Source: Torymus aiolomorphi
Taxonomy: Eukaryota; Arthropoda; Insecta; Hymenoptera; Torymidae
Direction: 5' to 3'
DNA length: 64,000 nt
Assembly: GCA_036365515.1 (NCBI GenBank)
Contig: CM070877.1
Coordinates: 19,100,701 to 19,164,700, forward strand
Made by a program: the position numbers and the translations under genes. The notes below the pieces were generated by a model. The model worked only from the letters and a program-made list of their open reading frames with translations. It did no database searches and was not told where the DNA came from. Within the stretch, counting starts at the first letter, position 1. Each line of letters opens with the position of its first letter. Shown one piece after another: positions 23,562-32,945 of this stretch.

Positions 23562-24150
23562 TTACTGTATTTGGGCCAAATTTGTTTTTTTTACGTTCAA
23601 ATCATCTACTCTTATCCATGTATTATTTTTTCGTAATATATTTGTATAATGTCCTTCATCAATGCTATTGTCATGATGGAATATTGCATTCGAAACTTTA
23701 TATATTTTGTTGTCAATATTTACATACGTGTTAGGAATATTTGTTATTTTACAGTTACTCAGTTTTACTATATCGTTTGATTGATTCATTGTAAATAACA
23801 GTAATTGTAAAATTAAAATTTTTTTTTCTTCAACTTTTACATTAATTTTTTGTTGTAGTTTTCCTTTGCATTTATTACATTCAGAATCTGATGTTGTCCA
23901 GTTATTTAAATTATAATTAATTATATCTTGTAGGGACTGTGATTGATTTAATTGTGGTATCGCTAATGTGATAATTATGTTATCCGTAATGTTTGTTGTT
24001 TCATATTCACAAAGAGAGCAACTTATTTTTGTAATTATTTTGTGCTTTGTAACAAAATTTAAAAGATTAGATTTGTTTGAAACGTCCATGATAAATTCAG
24101 ATACATTCTGTTGACGTTGACTTGCATATACATCGTTAATGAGTTTTCTA
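23562..24150 (-). pseudogene. ubiquitin-specific protease (USP) C-terminal half, disrupted
   Basis: Open from about 24150 to a stop at 23562. It contains the QQNVSEF box, a zinc-type pair CSLCEYE...CNKCKGK, a hydrophobic strand LQLLLFT, the His box IDEGHYTNILRKN and the following WIRVDDLNV aspartate region, in the order of peptidase C19. The Cys box lies on the far side of a Penelope insertion (25561-25986), so the protease is split. Together with an EEP endonuclease it probably belonged to a large mobile-element or host polyprotein. No helicase, Rep or integrase is seen near it. Catalytic residues all look intact, which suggests a recent break. Confidence 0.75.
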
Positions 24151-24220
24151 AATTACAATATATTAGTATTATTTATTATGTAAGAGGAATAAATGTTTTT
24201 TATACAATCTTGTTCAATAT

Positions 24221-24460
24221 ATCAACTGATAAGAATTTTTCCATCGGTCTTACAGTCTTACAAATTAAATTAAAATAATTAATATTTATGGCAGTCAGAT
24301 TGCTCTTGTTTATAATCACCCCCGCAGAATCTGAAATAAAAACTTAATTAAAACCTGGAAAAAACTTTGTTAGCAAAGGACGATCTGACTGCCCACCACC
24401 ACCACATTGTCCGACGTTTCGAGCCTGCTCCGGCTCCTCCTCAGGGACTGAAATAAAACC
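24221..24460 (-). repeat. Penelope terminal repeat (attached copy)
   Basis: Shares about 240 bp with 26413-26660 (AAGAATTTTTCCATC, GTCTTACAGTCTTA, GGCAGTCAGATTGC, CTTAATTAAAAC, TTTCGAGCC, CTCCTCAGGGACT). It forms the 3' end of the Penelope element and contains the hammerhead candidate. Confidence 0.8.
24409..24448 (-). ncRNA. hammerhead ribozyme candidate 1 (Penelope type)
   Basis: A 40-nt minus-strand core: stem I GUCC/GGAC, box CUGAGGA (matches CUGANGA), stem II GAGCC/GGCUC with a GGAGCA loop, GAAA, then CGUC before the predicted cut. Helix III is only ACGU, which is self-complementary, so cleavage would need two molecules pairing. That is a known trait of Penelope-associated minimal hammerheads. 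Confidence 0.7.
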
Positions 24461-24556
24461 CGCGATACACCTCCTTATATACCATGCACCCATACCCCCT
24501 TCTTTTCTCTTACCCCACCACCCTCCACATTCCCCTCTCCAACTTGCCATTCTCAC

Positions 24557-25630
24557 TTAAATTAATAAAGAATGATAAATGTTATCTAATTTACTTGACT
24601 CTATCATTAAATTTACATTATTCCGATTTCTTAGAATGTGAATACTTTCAAGGCTTTCCCTCTTATATTTATTCTTAATCCCCTGTTCCAAAATATCCAC
24701 ACTCCCAAAATCGAAAGAATGCAAACTATTTAAACAATGTTCTTTCAAACCCGATGTACAACTTGAGCTGCGTAAACTATATTGATGTTCATATATTCTC
24801 TTTTTCAAATATCTACCCGTTTGACCAATATAACAACCATTACAATCCCTACAATTAATTTTATAAACAACTCCCGATTTCAAACATTTATCATCCTTGT
24901 CTTTACAATTACTAAATAACCTTTCTAAATTATTATCATTTCTAAAGAAAACTTGAATATTATGTTTACTAAAAACCCTTCTAATCCTTTCCGACAAACC
25001 TCTAACATATGGTAAACTAAAATATGCATTCTTTTCATTTCTATTCCTTGTTTGATTATCTACCCGCTGCTTCACTCCACCATTATAAATTTCCCACACT
25101 CTCTCATCAATCATTTTATCAATAAATTTTAAGGGATAACTATTTTTAATAAATGTTTCTCTAACTAAATTTAAATTCTTTTTCCTAAAATCTTTATGTG
25201 ACAATTTAATCGCTCTGTCAATGACACCTTTGATCGCACCTGTCTTGTTTCCGAATTGGTGGTGAGAATCAAAATTTAAAAATCTACCTGACCATGTAGG
25301 TTTTCTATACCAATCTAATTTCACTCTATTATTATTACCTATAATGACTCTAATATCTAAAAAACTCAATTGATAATCTTTCTCAACTTCTTTTGTGAAT
25401 TTAATTCTATCATGGATAGAATTAAACACATCCACCATTTCATCCACAAAACATTCTGGTACAACTGCAAAAATGTCATCAACATATCTTTTAAAAATAA
25501 TTGGCTGAAAAACCAACTTAGACAAAGCAATACTTTCCAATTTTTCCATTACTAAATTGGCTATAACAGGTGACAAAGGTGATCCCATTGGACAACCATA
25601 TCTTTGTTCATATAGACTATTATCAAAAGA
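24557..25630 (-). CDS. Penelope-like RT / GIY-YIG endonuclease, 5'-truncated
   Basis: The frame is open from the insertion junction; the first methionine, at 25588, is internal to the protein, so the true N-terminus (RT fingers and first catalytic Asp) is lost. Visible are YGCPMGSPLSPVIANLVME (RT motif 4/B-like), catalytic RYVDDIFAV, and LSFLDIRV. The C-terminus has the GIY-YIG nuclease with a CRDCNGCYIGQTGRYLKKR core and EHQ. The two Cys before the nuclease resemble the linker CCHH-type region of Penelope/Neptune elements. The product would copy RNA primed at nuclease-cut DNA. About 343 codons without a stop, so decay is slight. Confidence 0.85.
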   Translation of the reverse strand, partial: SFDNSLYEQRYGCPMGSPLSPVIANLVMEKLESIALSKLVFQPIIFKRYVDDIFAVVPECFVDEMVDVFNSIHDRIKFTKEVEKDYQLSFLDIRVIIGNNNRVKLDWYRKPTWSGRFLNFDSHHQFGNKTGAIKGVIDRAIKLSHKDFRKKNLNLVRETFIKNSYPLKFIDKMIDERVWEIYNGGVKQRVDNQTRNRNEKNAYFSLPYVRGLSERIRRVFSKHNIQVFFRNDNNLERLFSNCKDKDDKCLKSGVVYKINCRDCNGCYIGQTGRYLKKRIYEHQYSLRSSSCTSGLKEHCLNSLHSFDFGSVDILEQGIKNKYKRESLESIHILRNRNNVNLMIESSKLDNIYHSLLI

Positions 25631-26257
25631 AAAAATAATGTTTTTAATTGTTCACTATAGCATTCCATATATTTCCTTAAAGTTATACAGTGCAATAATG
25701 ATTGAATTGTTGAATTTGCATAACATGATACTTTATCTTCATTTAATAAACCAATTATATTCCAAGAGTTAATTGTAGTTTCGTTATTTATTTGGTTATC
25801 ACAATTATAACTATTGTTACTAATGCAGTTACCATTATTTTTCATTTTTTTCATTATATTATTTTTATTGGTATTATCATAAATATCATCATCAGCATTA
25901 TTAATATTATTATTAACGCTACTTAATGTATCTGTGGCATTTATTCCAATAAAAATAGGTTTGTGGTCTGAAAAAAAAAGTTTCATAAACTCCTGCTGTA
26001 AAATTTGTTTTGATTTTATTTACGAAAATAATGTCAGTTTGTGTATTAAAATTAGTTCTTGATATTTTTGATGGTATTGCTCGTTTTAAATTTTGGTTAT
26101 TAAGATATTTTTCGATTGAAGTATTTTCTAAATAAGTATCATAGTTGAAATCTCCAATAAAAATAAAATTATTTTGATTATAGTTAGATGTAGAGTTTAT
26201 ATGTTTATCATATAAGTCCTTTAGGTAAAAGAATTGTGTCATAATTTTTAGAGGCAT
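25561..26257 (-). pseudogene. EEP-type endonuclease C-terminal half joined to USP Cys-box, disrupted
   Basis: Two overlapping frames. Residues from 26257 carry FIFIGDFNYD, SRTNF...TDIIFVN: the Asn/Asp and later motifs of endonuclease/exonuclease/phosphatase enzymes. A run of nine A on the plus strand (about 25971-25979) shifts the frame, and the second frame supplies the final SDHKPIFIG motif. An Asn-rich linker follows, then GLLNEDKVSCYANSTIQSLL, the catalytic Cys box of a ubiquitin-specific protease. The USP is then cut by the Penelope insertion near 25640. The first dozen residues overlap a dispersed non-coding repeat (also near 32650-32700), so the true upstream part is missing. EEP domains occur in non-LTR elements and Helentrons; joined to USP I do not recognise it. 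Confidence 0.7.
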
Positions 26258-26412
26258 TTAAGGTTAAAATTTTTTTACGTATTTTTTAAATGTAGGCAAC
26301 ACCTATGTAAAATTTCATTCAGATTACATGGTTAGTTTTTGAGATATTTGATATTTAAAATTGTGGTATTTCTGGAAATGACTTTCTATGTCGCACAATA
26401 ACTAGAGTAAAA

Positions 26413-26660
26413 TTTAATTCAACTGATGAGAATTTTTCCATCAGTCTTACAGTCTTATAAATTAAATTAAAATAATTAATATTTATGGCAGTCAGATTGC
26501 CCTTGTTTATAATCGCACCCCCGCAGCATCTAAAATAAAAACTTAATTAAAACTTGGAAAAAAAAACTTTATTAGCAAAGGACTATCTGAGTGCCTCCCA
26601 CCACCAAATTGCCCAATTGCCCAACGTTTCGAGCCCGCTTCGGCTCCTCCTCAGGGACTC
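26413..26660 (-). repeat. solo Penelope terminal repeat
   Basis: Second copy of the 24221-24460 repeat without RT sequence, in the same orientation. It differs by several indels, so it is an independent 3'-end insertion. Confidence 0.75.
26619..26658 (-). ncRNA. hammerhead ribozyme candidate 2 (Penelope type)
   Basis: Same layout as candidate 1: stem I GUCC/GGGC (one G-U pair), CUGAGGA, stem II GAGCC/GGCUC-type arms with a different loop (GAAGCG), GAAA, CGUU. The stem II arms are kept while loop bases vary. The GUU cleavage triplet is allowed but usually slower than GUC. Confidence 0.65.
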
Positions 26661-29205
26661 TAATTTTTTAATTAATTAATTAATTAAATTAATTAATTTT
26701 TAATGATAAAATTTAATTACTTTGAAATTTGATGGTAATTTAGATTTGATGGAAGTGTAGAGTTTGTATATTATTTATTACATGAATTGTTAGGGTAAAA
26801 GAATTAGTTTATAAATTTCAGAGATATTTGAGGTTAAAACTGTTATAACCCTCTTTTCAAATTGTAATTTTTCAGGAAGGATTTTATGTATATGTTACTA
26901 GAAAATGGAAATGACGCGCGATATGCGCGCAGGTTGTTTACTTGCTTTTGTTTTTTATTGAGGTTAATTTACAGCGAGCTGTGCGGAAATATGAAATTAG
27001 TTAGATACGCTGGTCAATTATTTTGAGTTTGAACTAATTTTTCGAATAATCGCGATTTGAAGTGAATATAGTAAGAATTACCCTCTCTCAATTTTGAGAT
27101 AAAAATTTTAAAGTTGAAACGGTTATGGTTCATGGGCATATCATTTTATATACACTCATTTTCTCTTTAGAAATTTATGTAAATATTTTTTTTAGCTACC
27201 ACTGATATTTGTGTTTACATAATATTTTATTTGCTTTTGTTTTTTATGAAGATGGTGTAATACTAATATTTATCGGATGAATTTGTGTCTTGAACAAATT
27301 GAATAAAATAAATGTGAAATAAAAAAAATTTAAATAATAAGAAAAAATTTGCAAATATTAATAACTTATTAAATCACTGAAAAAGTAAATTGGAATAGTC
27401 CAATGAGATTGCAGGATTTTAAAATTGACTAGGCATGTTCGGAAAGAATCAACTTCCCTCGGGTGTAAAAAACTGGAGTTAAATTATTGCAATTTTTCAT
27501 TTTTTGATAATATGAGTAAATTTAAAATTTTATTCGAGTAAATCTGACCGCAAGGAATAATTACATTTAAGGTAGTTGGCCGGACAATGCCGTCATAAAA
27601 ATCACAATATCGGAAAAATTGTGCTATAAACATTTTATGTATGGTGGAAACTCCTTATTTATCGTTGTATACTATTGTGTAAACATTAACCCCAAATTGG
27701 AATCGTCCAATGAGATTGTAGGATTTTAAAATTGACTAGGCACGTTCGGAAAGAATCAATTTCTGACGGGTGTACACTAATTTTTAAGAAAATTTAAAGA
27801 AAATCAATCTCCTGTTGAACTACTTTATATTATATTTGAGTTTGAACTAATTTTTCGAACAATCGCGATTTAAGAAGTGAATTTAGTAAGAATTATCCTC
27901 TCTCAATTTTGAGATAAAAATTTTAAAGTCTAAACGTTTATGGTTCACGGGCATATAATTATATATACACTCATTTTGCCTTCACAAAGTTATGTAAATG
28001 TTTTTATTAGCTACCACTGATATTTGTGTTTACATAATATTTTATTTGCTTTTTTTTTATTAAGATGGTGTAAGAAATGATAAAATCAACAATCAACGAT
28101 ATTTTATTAAAAATAAAAGAAGAGGATGACGAAAATTATAATGGACCATTAAAGAAATCAAAATTAGAAGTATAATTTCAATTTTTATAATATGAACACA
28201 ATTATTTATAATAAAAATACACAATCATATATTTATAATAATATATTTATAATGTAAAAATTTGAATAATAATATATTTATAATGTAAAAATGGAGTTAT
28301 TATACATGATTTTGAAAATGTGAGTAATTTGATCTCAGGGTAGATAGCAATTTTTTAATTTTATATTTTAAAATATTAGTTTTTTTTAAATAAAATAATT
28401 GTCAAATAACAAATAATTTCAGTAATAAGAACAAAATATTCAATTTTTTAAATGTTAATGAATTATTGAATCATTGAAGAAAAAGTATAACAAGAACATA
28501 TTTTATATTCAAAATATGTATGGGATATTTCAGGTGAAGTCAGTAGCTCAAAATTTTAAAATCGCTTAAAATTTTTTTACTTATAGTTTTTTATGAAAAA
28601 AAAACATGTTCCTAAAATTTTAAATTGATATTTGCATAAATAAAAAAAATATGCAACATTGAAAATTCAAATTTTTTGCAATTTTTGATTAAAATCCAAC
28701 ATTTATCATTTTTTTACTCAAAAATTTGAAACTTTTTGTATAGAACATTGATTAGAAAAAAGTTTGCATTTTATCTGTAGAATGTGCCAGTATTTATTTT
28801 ATGACCCTTTTTGAAAGTCTCTGATTGGTTGGTTTTTGATATACCTTCATCGCAGAATATTGAGACTGCGACATAAAATTTTTTGTTCGACAAATTTTTT
28901 TTTAATTCTACTTTTAAAACAGTTCAAAATGCTTTTTTAACCAAATATGGTCAAGTAATCAAGATAATATGGTTGATTTAGAAACTTGATATTATTCATA
29001 CATCCTATGTAATGGATCAAATCACTGAATTTTGTTAGAGCATCAAATAGAACATGAAATATCTATTTTCAATAATATTAGGCTTATACAATAAGCCTTA
29101 TGTAATTATCATTTATTAATTACATTCATTTTTAATTTTCTGAGTATTGGATAAAAACCGCTCTCTTTACGAATACACATTTCATACCTGCTTAAAATTG
29201 CATTT
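26661..29205. repeat. AT-rich repeat block with paired direct repeats
   Basis: Repeat A (about 27024-27263) recurs at 27836-28073 (GAGTTTGAACTAATTTTTCG, TCTCAATTTTGAGATAAAAA, GCTACCACTGATATTTGTGT). Repeat B (about 27390-27470) recurs at 27700-27785 (CCAATGAGATTG, GACTAGGCA, TTCGGAAAGAATCAA). No protein domain is seen. A short piece at 26800-26885 belongs to the same dispersed family as 22870-23245. Confidence 0.6.
28077..28175 (+). CDS. 32-codon open frame, uncertain
   Basis: ATG to TAA directly after repeat A'. It encodes a charged peptide ending NGPLKKSKLEV, with GAA/GAT/AAA-rich codon use that stands out from the surrounding low-complexity AT sequence. The preceding TTTTTTTTATTAAG looks like a splice acceptor, so this may be a terminal exon of a mobile-element gene. 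No homology is recognised. Confidence 0.2.
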   Translation: MIKSTINDILLKIKEEDDENYNGPLKKSKLEV

Positions 29206-29209
29206 CATA

Positions 29210-29336
29210 ATTATCCGGTTGAAAAGGTCTGATAAAACCATACAAAAAGGGTGCAAAACCTAATAATCTATACGGTTTTTGCACCAGAATCTGCAAATTT
29301 GTATTAGTTTTTATCAGACCATTTCAACCGGGTAAT
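29210..29336. mobile_element. ~127-bp hairpin MITE
   Basis: Inverted ends ATTATCCGGTTGAAAAGGTC and (reverse) ATTACCCGGTTGAAATGGTC, then TGATAAAA. An inner hairpin around GGTGCAAAACC / GGTTTTTGCACC is also present. Confidence 0.65.
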
Positions 29337-30047
29337 CTGTTATTATGTGTGCATAAATTAGGTGACAGACAGTTTTGTAATTTATATTCCAATACCAAGA
29401 TAAATACTGCTTAATTATTTATAAATAAAATGACTTTCTTGTTAGGGCTACGCTTCATACAATTTGTATTATGTACATACTTAACTATTTGATCTACAAT
29501 TTAATCTATAAATTATTGAAATCTATAATATATTTACTCTTAATTTCAAGCGAAAAAGATACCCAAAGGTTTACTTTGTTAAAATATACATAAATTATGC
29601 AAAATATACAATAATCAAGTTAATTGGTTCATTGAAAAAAAATATATTACACGAATGCCATACCTATACGTAACATTATTTTGTTATCTATACACATCCT
29701 TTTTATATGGTAAAAATAAATGTCAGATAAATTATGATGCTTATTATCTTTTAAAACAAAGTAATTTATCGAGGTAAAACTCTATATTCTTAAGGTTTAA
29801 TATATAAATAAAAAAGTTTAACCTAAAATATTATGTATGAATAATATCAAGTTTCTAAATCAACCATATTATCAAAAATCGCAATTATTGCTTTTTCTTG
29901 ATATTTCAAAAATCATAACTTTTGCTTCCTCCTAGAGGAAGCTTTGTGATAGTAATTTTTTGAGTTGTTGTAAAAACATGTTATAATTGTTTGTCGAGGT
30001 GTGAGGAATCAAAATACATGATTTTTGAAAAATGTCTGCATGGATGT

Positions 30048-30148
30048 ATGTGTGTGTGTGCGTGCGTGCGTGTGTGTGTATACACCTGGATCTGAGTGTG
30101 TGTGCGTGCGTGCGTGCGTGCGTGCGTGTATGTGTGTGTGTGTGTGTT
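30048..30148. repeat. (GT)n / GTGC microsatellite
   Basis: Alternating GTGT and GTGC runs interrupted by a TACACCTGGATCTGA segment. Confidence 0.9.
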
Positions 30149-32229
30149 ATAAATTTGTCCGCAGCATAAATCGAAACTGGCCAGAGATATTAAGTTTATC
30201 TTTGGCACGTACATAAAGCTTATTTTGAAGTTGTGCAAGTTCAATTGTATAGTTGATTGGGTAATATTAAGTATTCAAAAAATAAAAAAGAAAAATATGG
30301 AAAAATCGAATGTTTTTTTTCCGTCGCCGGGTTTGAATATCGGTCGGAAGTAGGCTCATTTTCGGAAATGTCGTGAAATTTCCTATCTACCTACGTTACT
30401 ATTACGTCGGTTAAAAAAAATAAAGAAAAATAAACGTGATCAGATTATGTACTATGATTCTTGACTCGTACGAGACTCGTATTATCATCAATTTTTCGCA
30501 CTTTTTAAGTAATATACTATTTTATATTTTTTTCTTAATAAAAATAGAAAATAATCGCGATAAAAATTTGATTATTAACACATCTTATTTCAATGGATTC
30601 GCTTCTCTCGGGCGCAAACGTTCAAACGAGGATAAAATCACTTTCACGCTATTGAAATGTAATATTTTCAAATTTATGTATTTGTTCTAAGAAATATTAT
30701 GGCTATTGTTGGTTGATTGGCTTTTCAATTGATTAATATTCGATGTGAGGATGAATTGATTTTTGACAATAAATAAAAAATAATTACCATTTTAAAAAAA
30801 GTAATATTTTATTTGAAATTCGTTACAATCTTCTATGTATAAAGTTATTCTCATTTTATGATATAAAAGTGATGAGCAAAATATAAAGCCTAAATGACGC
30901 TTATGATAAGCTAAATCAGATCAAATTAAGTTGTAATTGACGCTGGCGTGACTGAAACGAGGAAGTTATGCTTAGAAATGAGAAAAATTGCCTAAAAATA
31001 AACTATGTAGAAAAAGACATACATCGTAGACCTTGTCGACAATGTACCGTATATTGTAACAGTATCATATATCTTGTTTCATTGTTGTCATATCCTCTTA
31101 TAACAAAATTATTAGTTGAAAATCGGCGAAATTTTTGAAAATTTAAACGTTGAATTAAAAAATAATAATAAAGAATTAAGAAGATATTCAGAAATTTGTA
31201 GATAAAACCGTGTTATAGAGTACATAATTATTTTCAATTGATAATATGTGACTCGACGACTTAAGCAAGTACCTCCTCTCCAGGCCGAAAGCGTTTGCTT
31301 CAAGTTGCAGCGTGCACAAAAATCGGGATAGATTTATAGTAGAGTGTCCTCACATGACGGGCTCTAAGGTAGCTCAGCTAGCTCACAGGTTTAAAATCAT
31401 AAATTTCTCATGCGTAGCTGGAAAAAAACTTGAATTACTACGATTATCTTGCCTTGGGGCAATGTCGTAGCATAGATAAAATTCGCATGAAGGTCGGGAT
31501 ACGAGGAATCAGATAGTCTCTGAAGTGAGATAACAGTAGCTTAACTATACTACATATTTATTGGTGAGTTAAATTAGTTATGTACAATGAACGAGCGGAA
31601 TCGTGCATCGCGCTGTTGACACGTTGCTTATGGCTTTAAACGGCTGTGAGAGCGTGTATGAGTATGTATATAGATATGTGTGAATGTTGGTACGCACATA
31701 TATATGGAGACGTATCACAGTTATAAGTATCCAAGATAGTAATATTCCAATATAGTGAACATAATTATTTACAGTTAATAGAATTCCAGTTAGTAACACT
31801 CAAATTAATTTAAAATATTTTGACTATATAGAAACATATTTTATTAAAAATAATGTACATATGAAGAAAAAAAGTAATAAAAGTTTCGTTTTTAATGATA
31901 ACATAGAATGGAATGACATTACAAAGTTATTTGAGAAAGCATTCTGCTAATGCAGTTAGCAGAGGTTTTTTTAATGATAAGATTGAGATATTTGAATCGA
32001 ATGGATAGCATTCGAAAGAGCATTAAAATACCTATATTTTCTAAAAAAAAAAATTTCTCTAGCTATCACGGTTCTTTTGTAATTAACAAAAACGTGTTTT
32101 TTTTTTTTTTAAAGCTTATAACTCCTAAACTAAACGGTCAATTTTTTTGAAAAAAATCATGATAATGCAGAATATAAATAGCTATAATCTTTAAAATTTT
32201 GAATCCATTTTGTCGACTAGTTTTTGAGA

Positions 32230-32945
32230 AAAAAATTGAAATATGAAAAAAATGACTTTTGTATGTCCAACGATTACGGGAGTAAAATTGACTTAATAGC
32301 TTCAAAATTCCTTGTAGAGGTAGATTTTGGATAGCTCTCGGTCGAGTTCTGTGGGCAAAATGATTAGTCCAGAAATTTCAGAAATATTTGAGGTTAAAAT
32401 TTTTTTAACCTTCTTTTCAAATCGTAATTTCTCGAGAACGGCTTCATGTATCAGCTCCAAATTTATAAAAAATTTTGTATGTGATATAGATAATATGTGT
32501 GCGAATTTTCATCAAGATCGTACAATTACTTTTTGAGATATTAGATTTTGAAAATTTTCGTATTTTACAAAGTCATTTTCTTTCTCGCACGATAACTAGA
32601 GAAAACAAAAATTAATTTAATCATGTTGAAATTTTGTGGAGATGTATATTTTATATTTATTATCGTATAAATTCTTTAGGTAAAAGAATTGTCTCATGAT
32701 TTTTAGAGATATTTAAGGTTAAAATTATTTTACGTTTTTTTTCAAAATTGTAAATTCTCAGTGACGACTTCATGTATCAGCTTGAAATTTATAGACTATT
32801 TTGTATGCGATATAGGCAATACCTGTGTAAAATTGTATCCAGATTATATGGTTAGTTTTTGAGATGTTTGATATTTAAAATTTTAGTATTTTTGAAAATG
32901 ACTTTCTTTGTTGTCGCACAATATAACTACATTAAAATTGTTTTA
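32230..32945. repeat. two tandem copies of the dispersed ~300-bp AT-rich repeat
   Basis: Both units run AAATTTCAGA-type, CTCGAGAACGGCTTCATGTA / CAGTGACGACTTCATGTATC, AGTTTTTGAGAT, then CATTTTCTTT and a CGCACGATAACTAGA-type end. Related pieces lie at 22870-23245, 26190-26410 and 26800-26885. Confidence 0.55.

Larger units (their letters stand above)
24155..25640 (-). mobile_element. 5'-truncated Penelope-like retroelement
   Basis: Minus-strand element carrying RT (from its palm onward) and a GIY-YIG endonuclease, followed by a terminal repeat with a hammerhead candidate. It sits inside the USP reading frame: USP sequence stops near 25640 and resumes near 24150. The left (3') terminal repeat, about 24221-24460, is repeated as a solo copy at 26413-26660. 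Confidence 0.85.

Noticed and set aside
29981..30244. Open frames of His-Thr or Val-Cys repeats
   Set aside because: Produced by the GT microsatellite.
31371..31440. Possible tRNA (TAGCTCAGCTAGCTCACAGG)
   Set aside because: No B box or paired stems.
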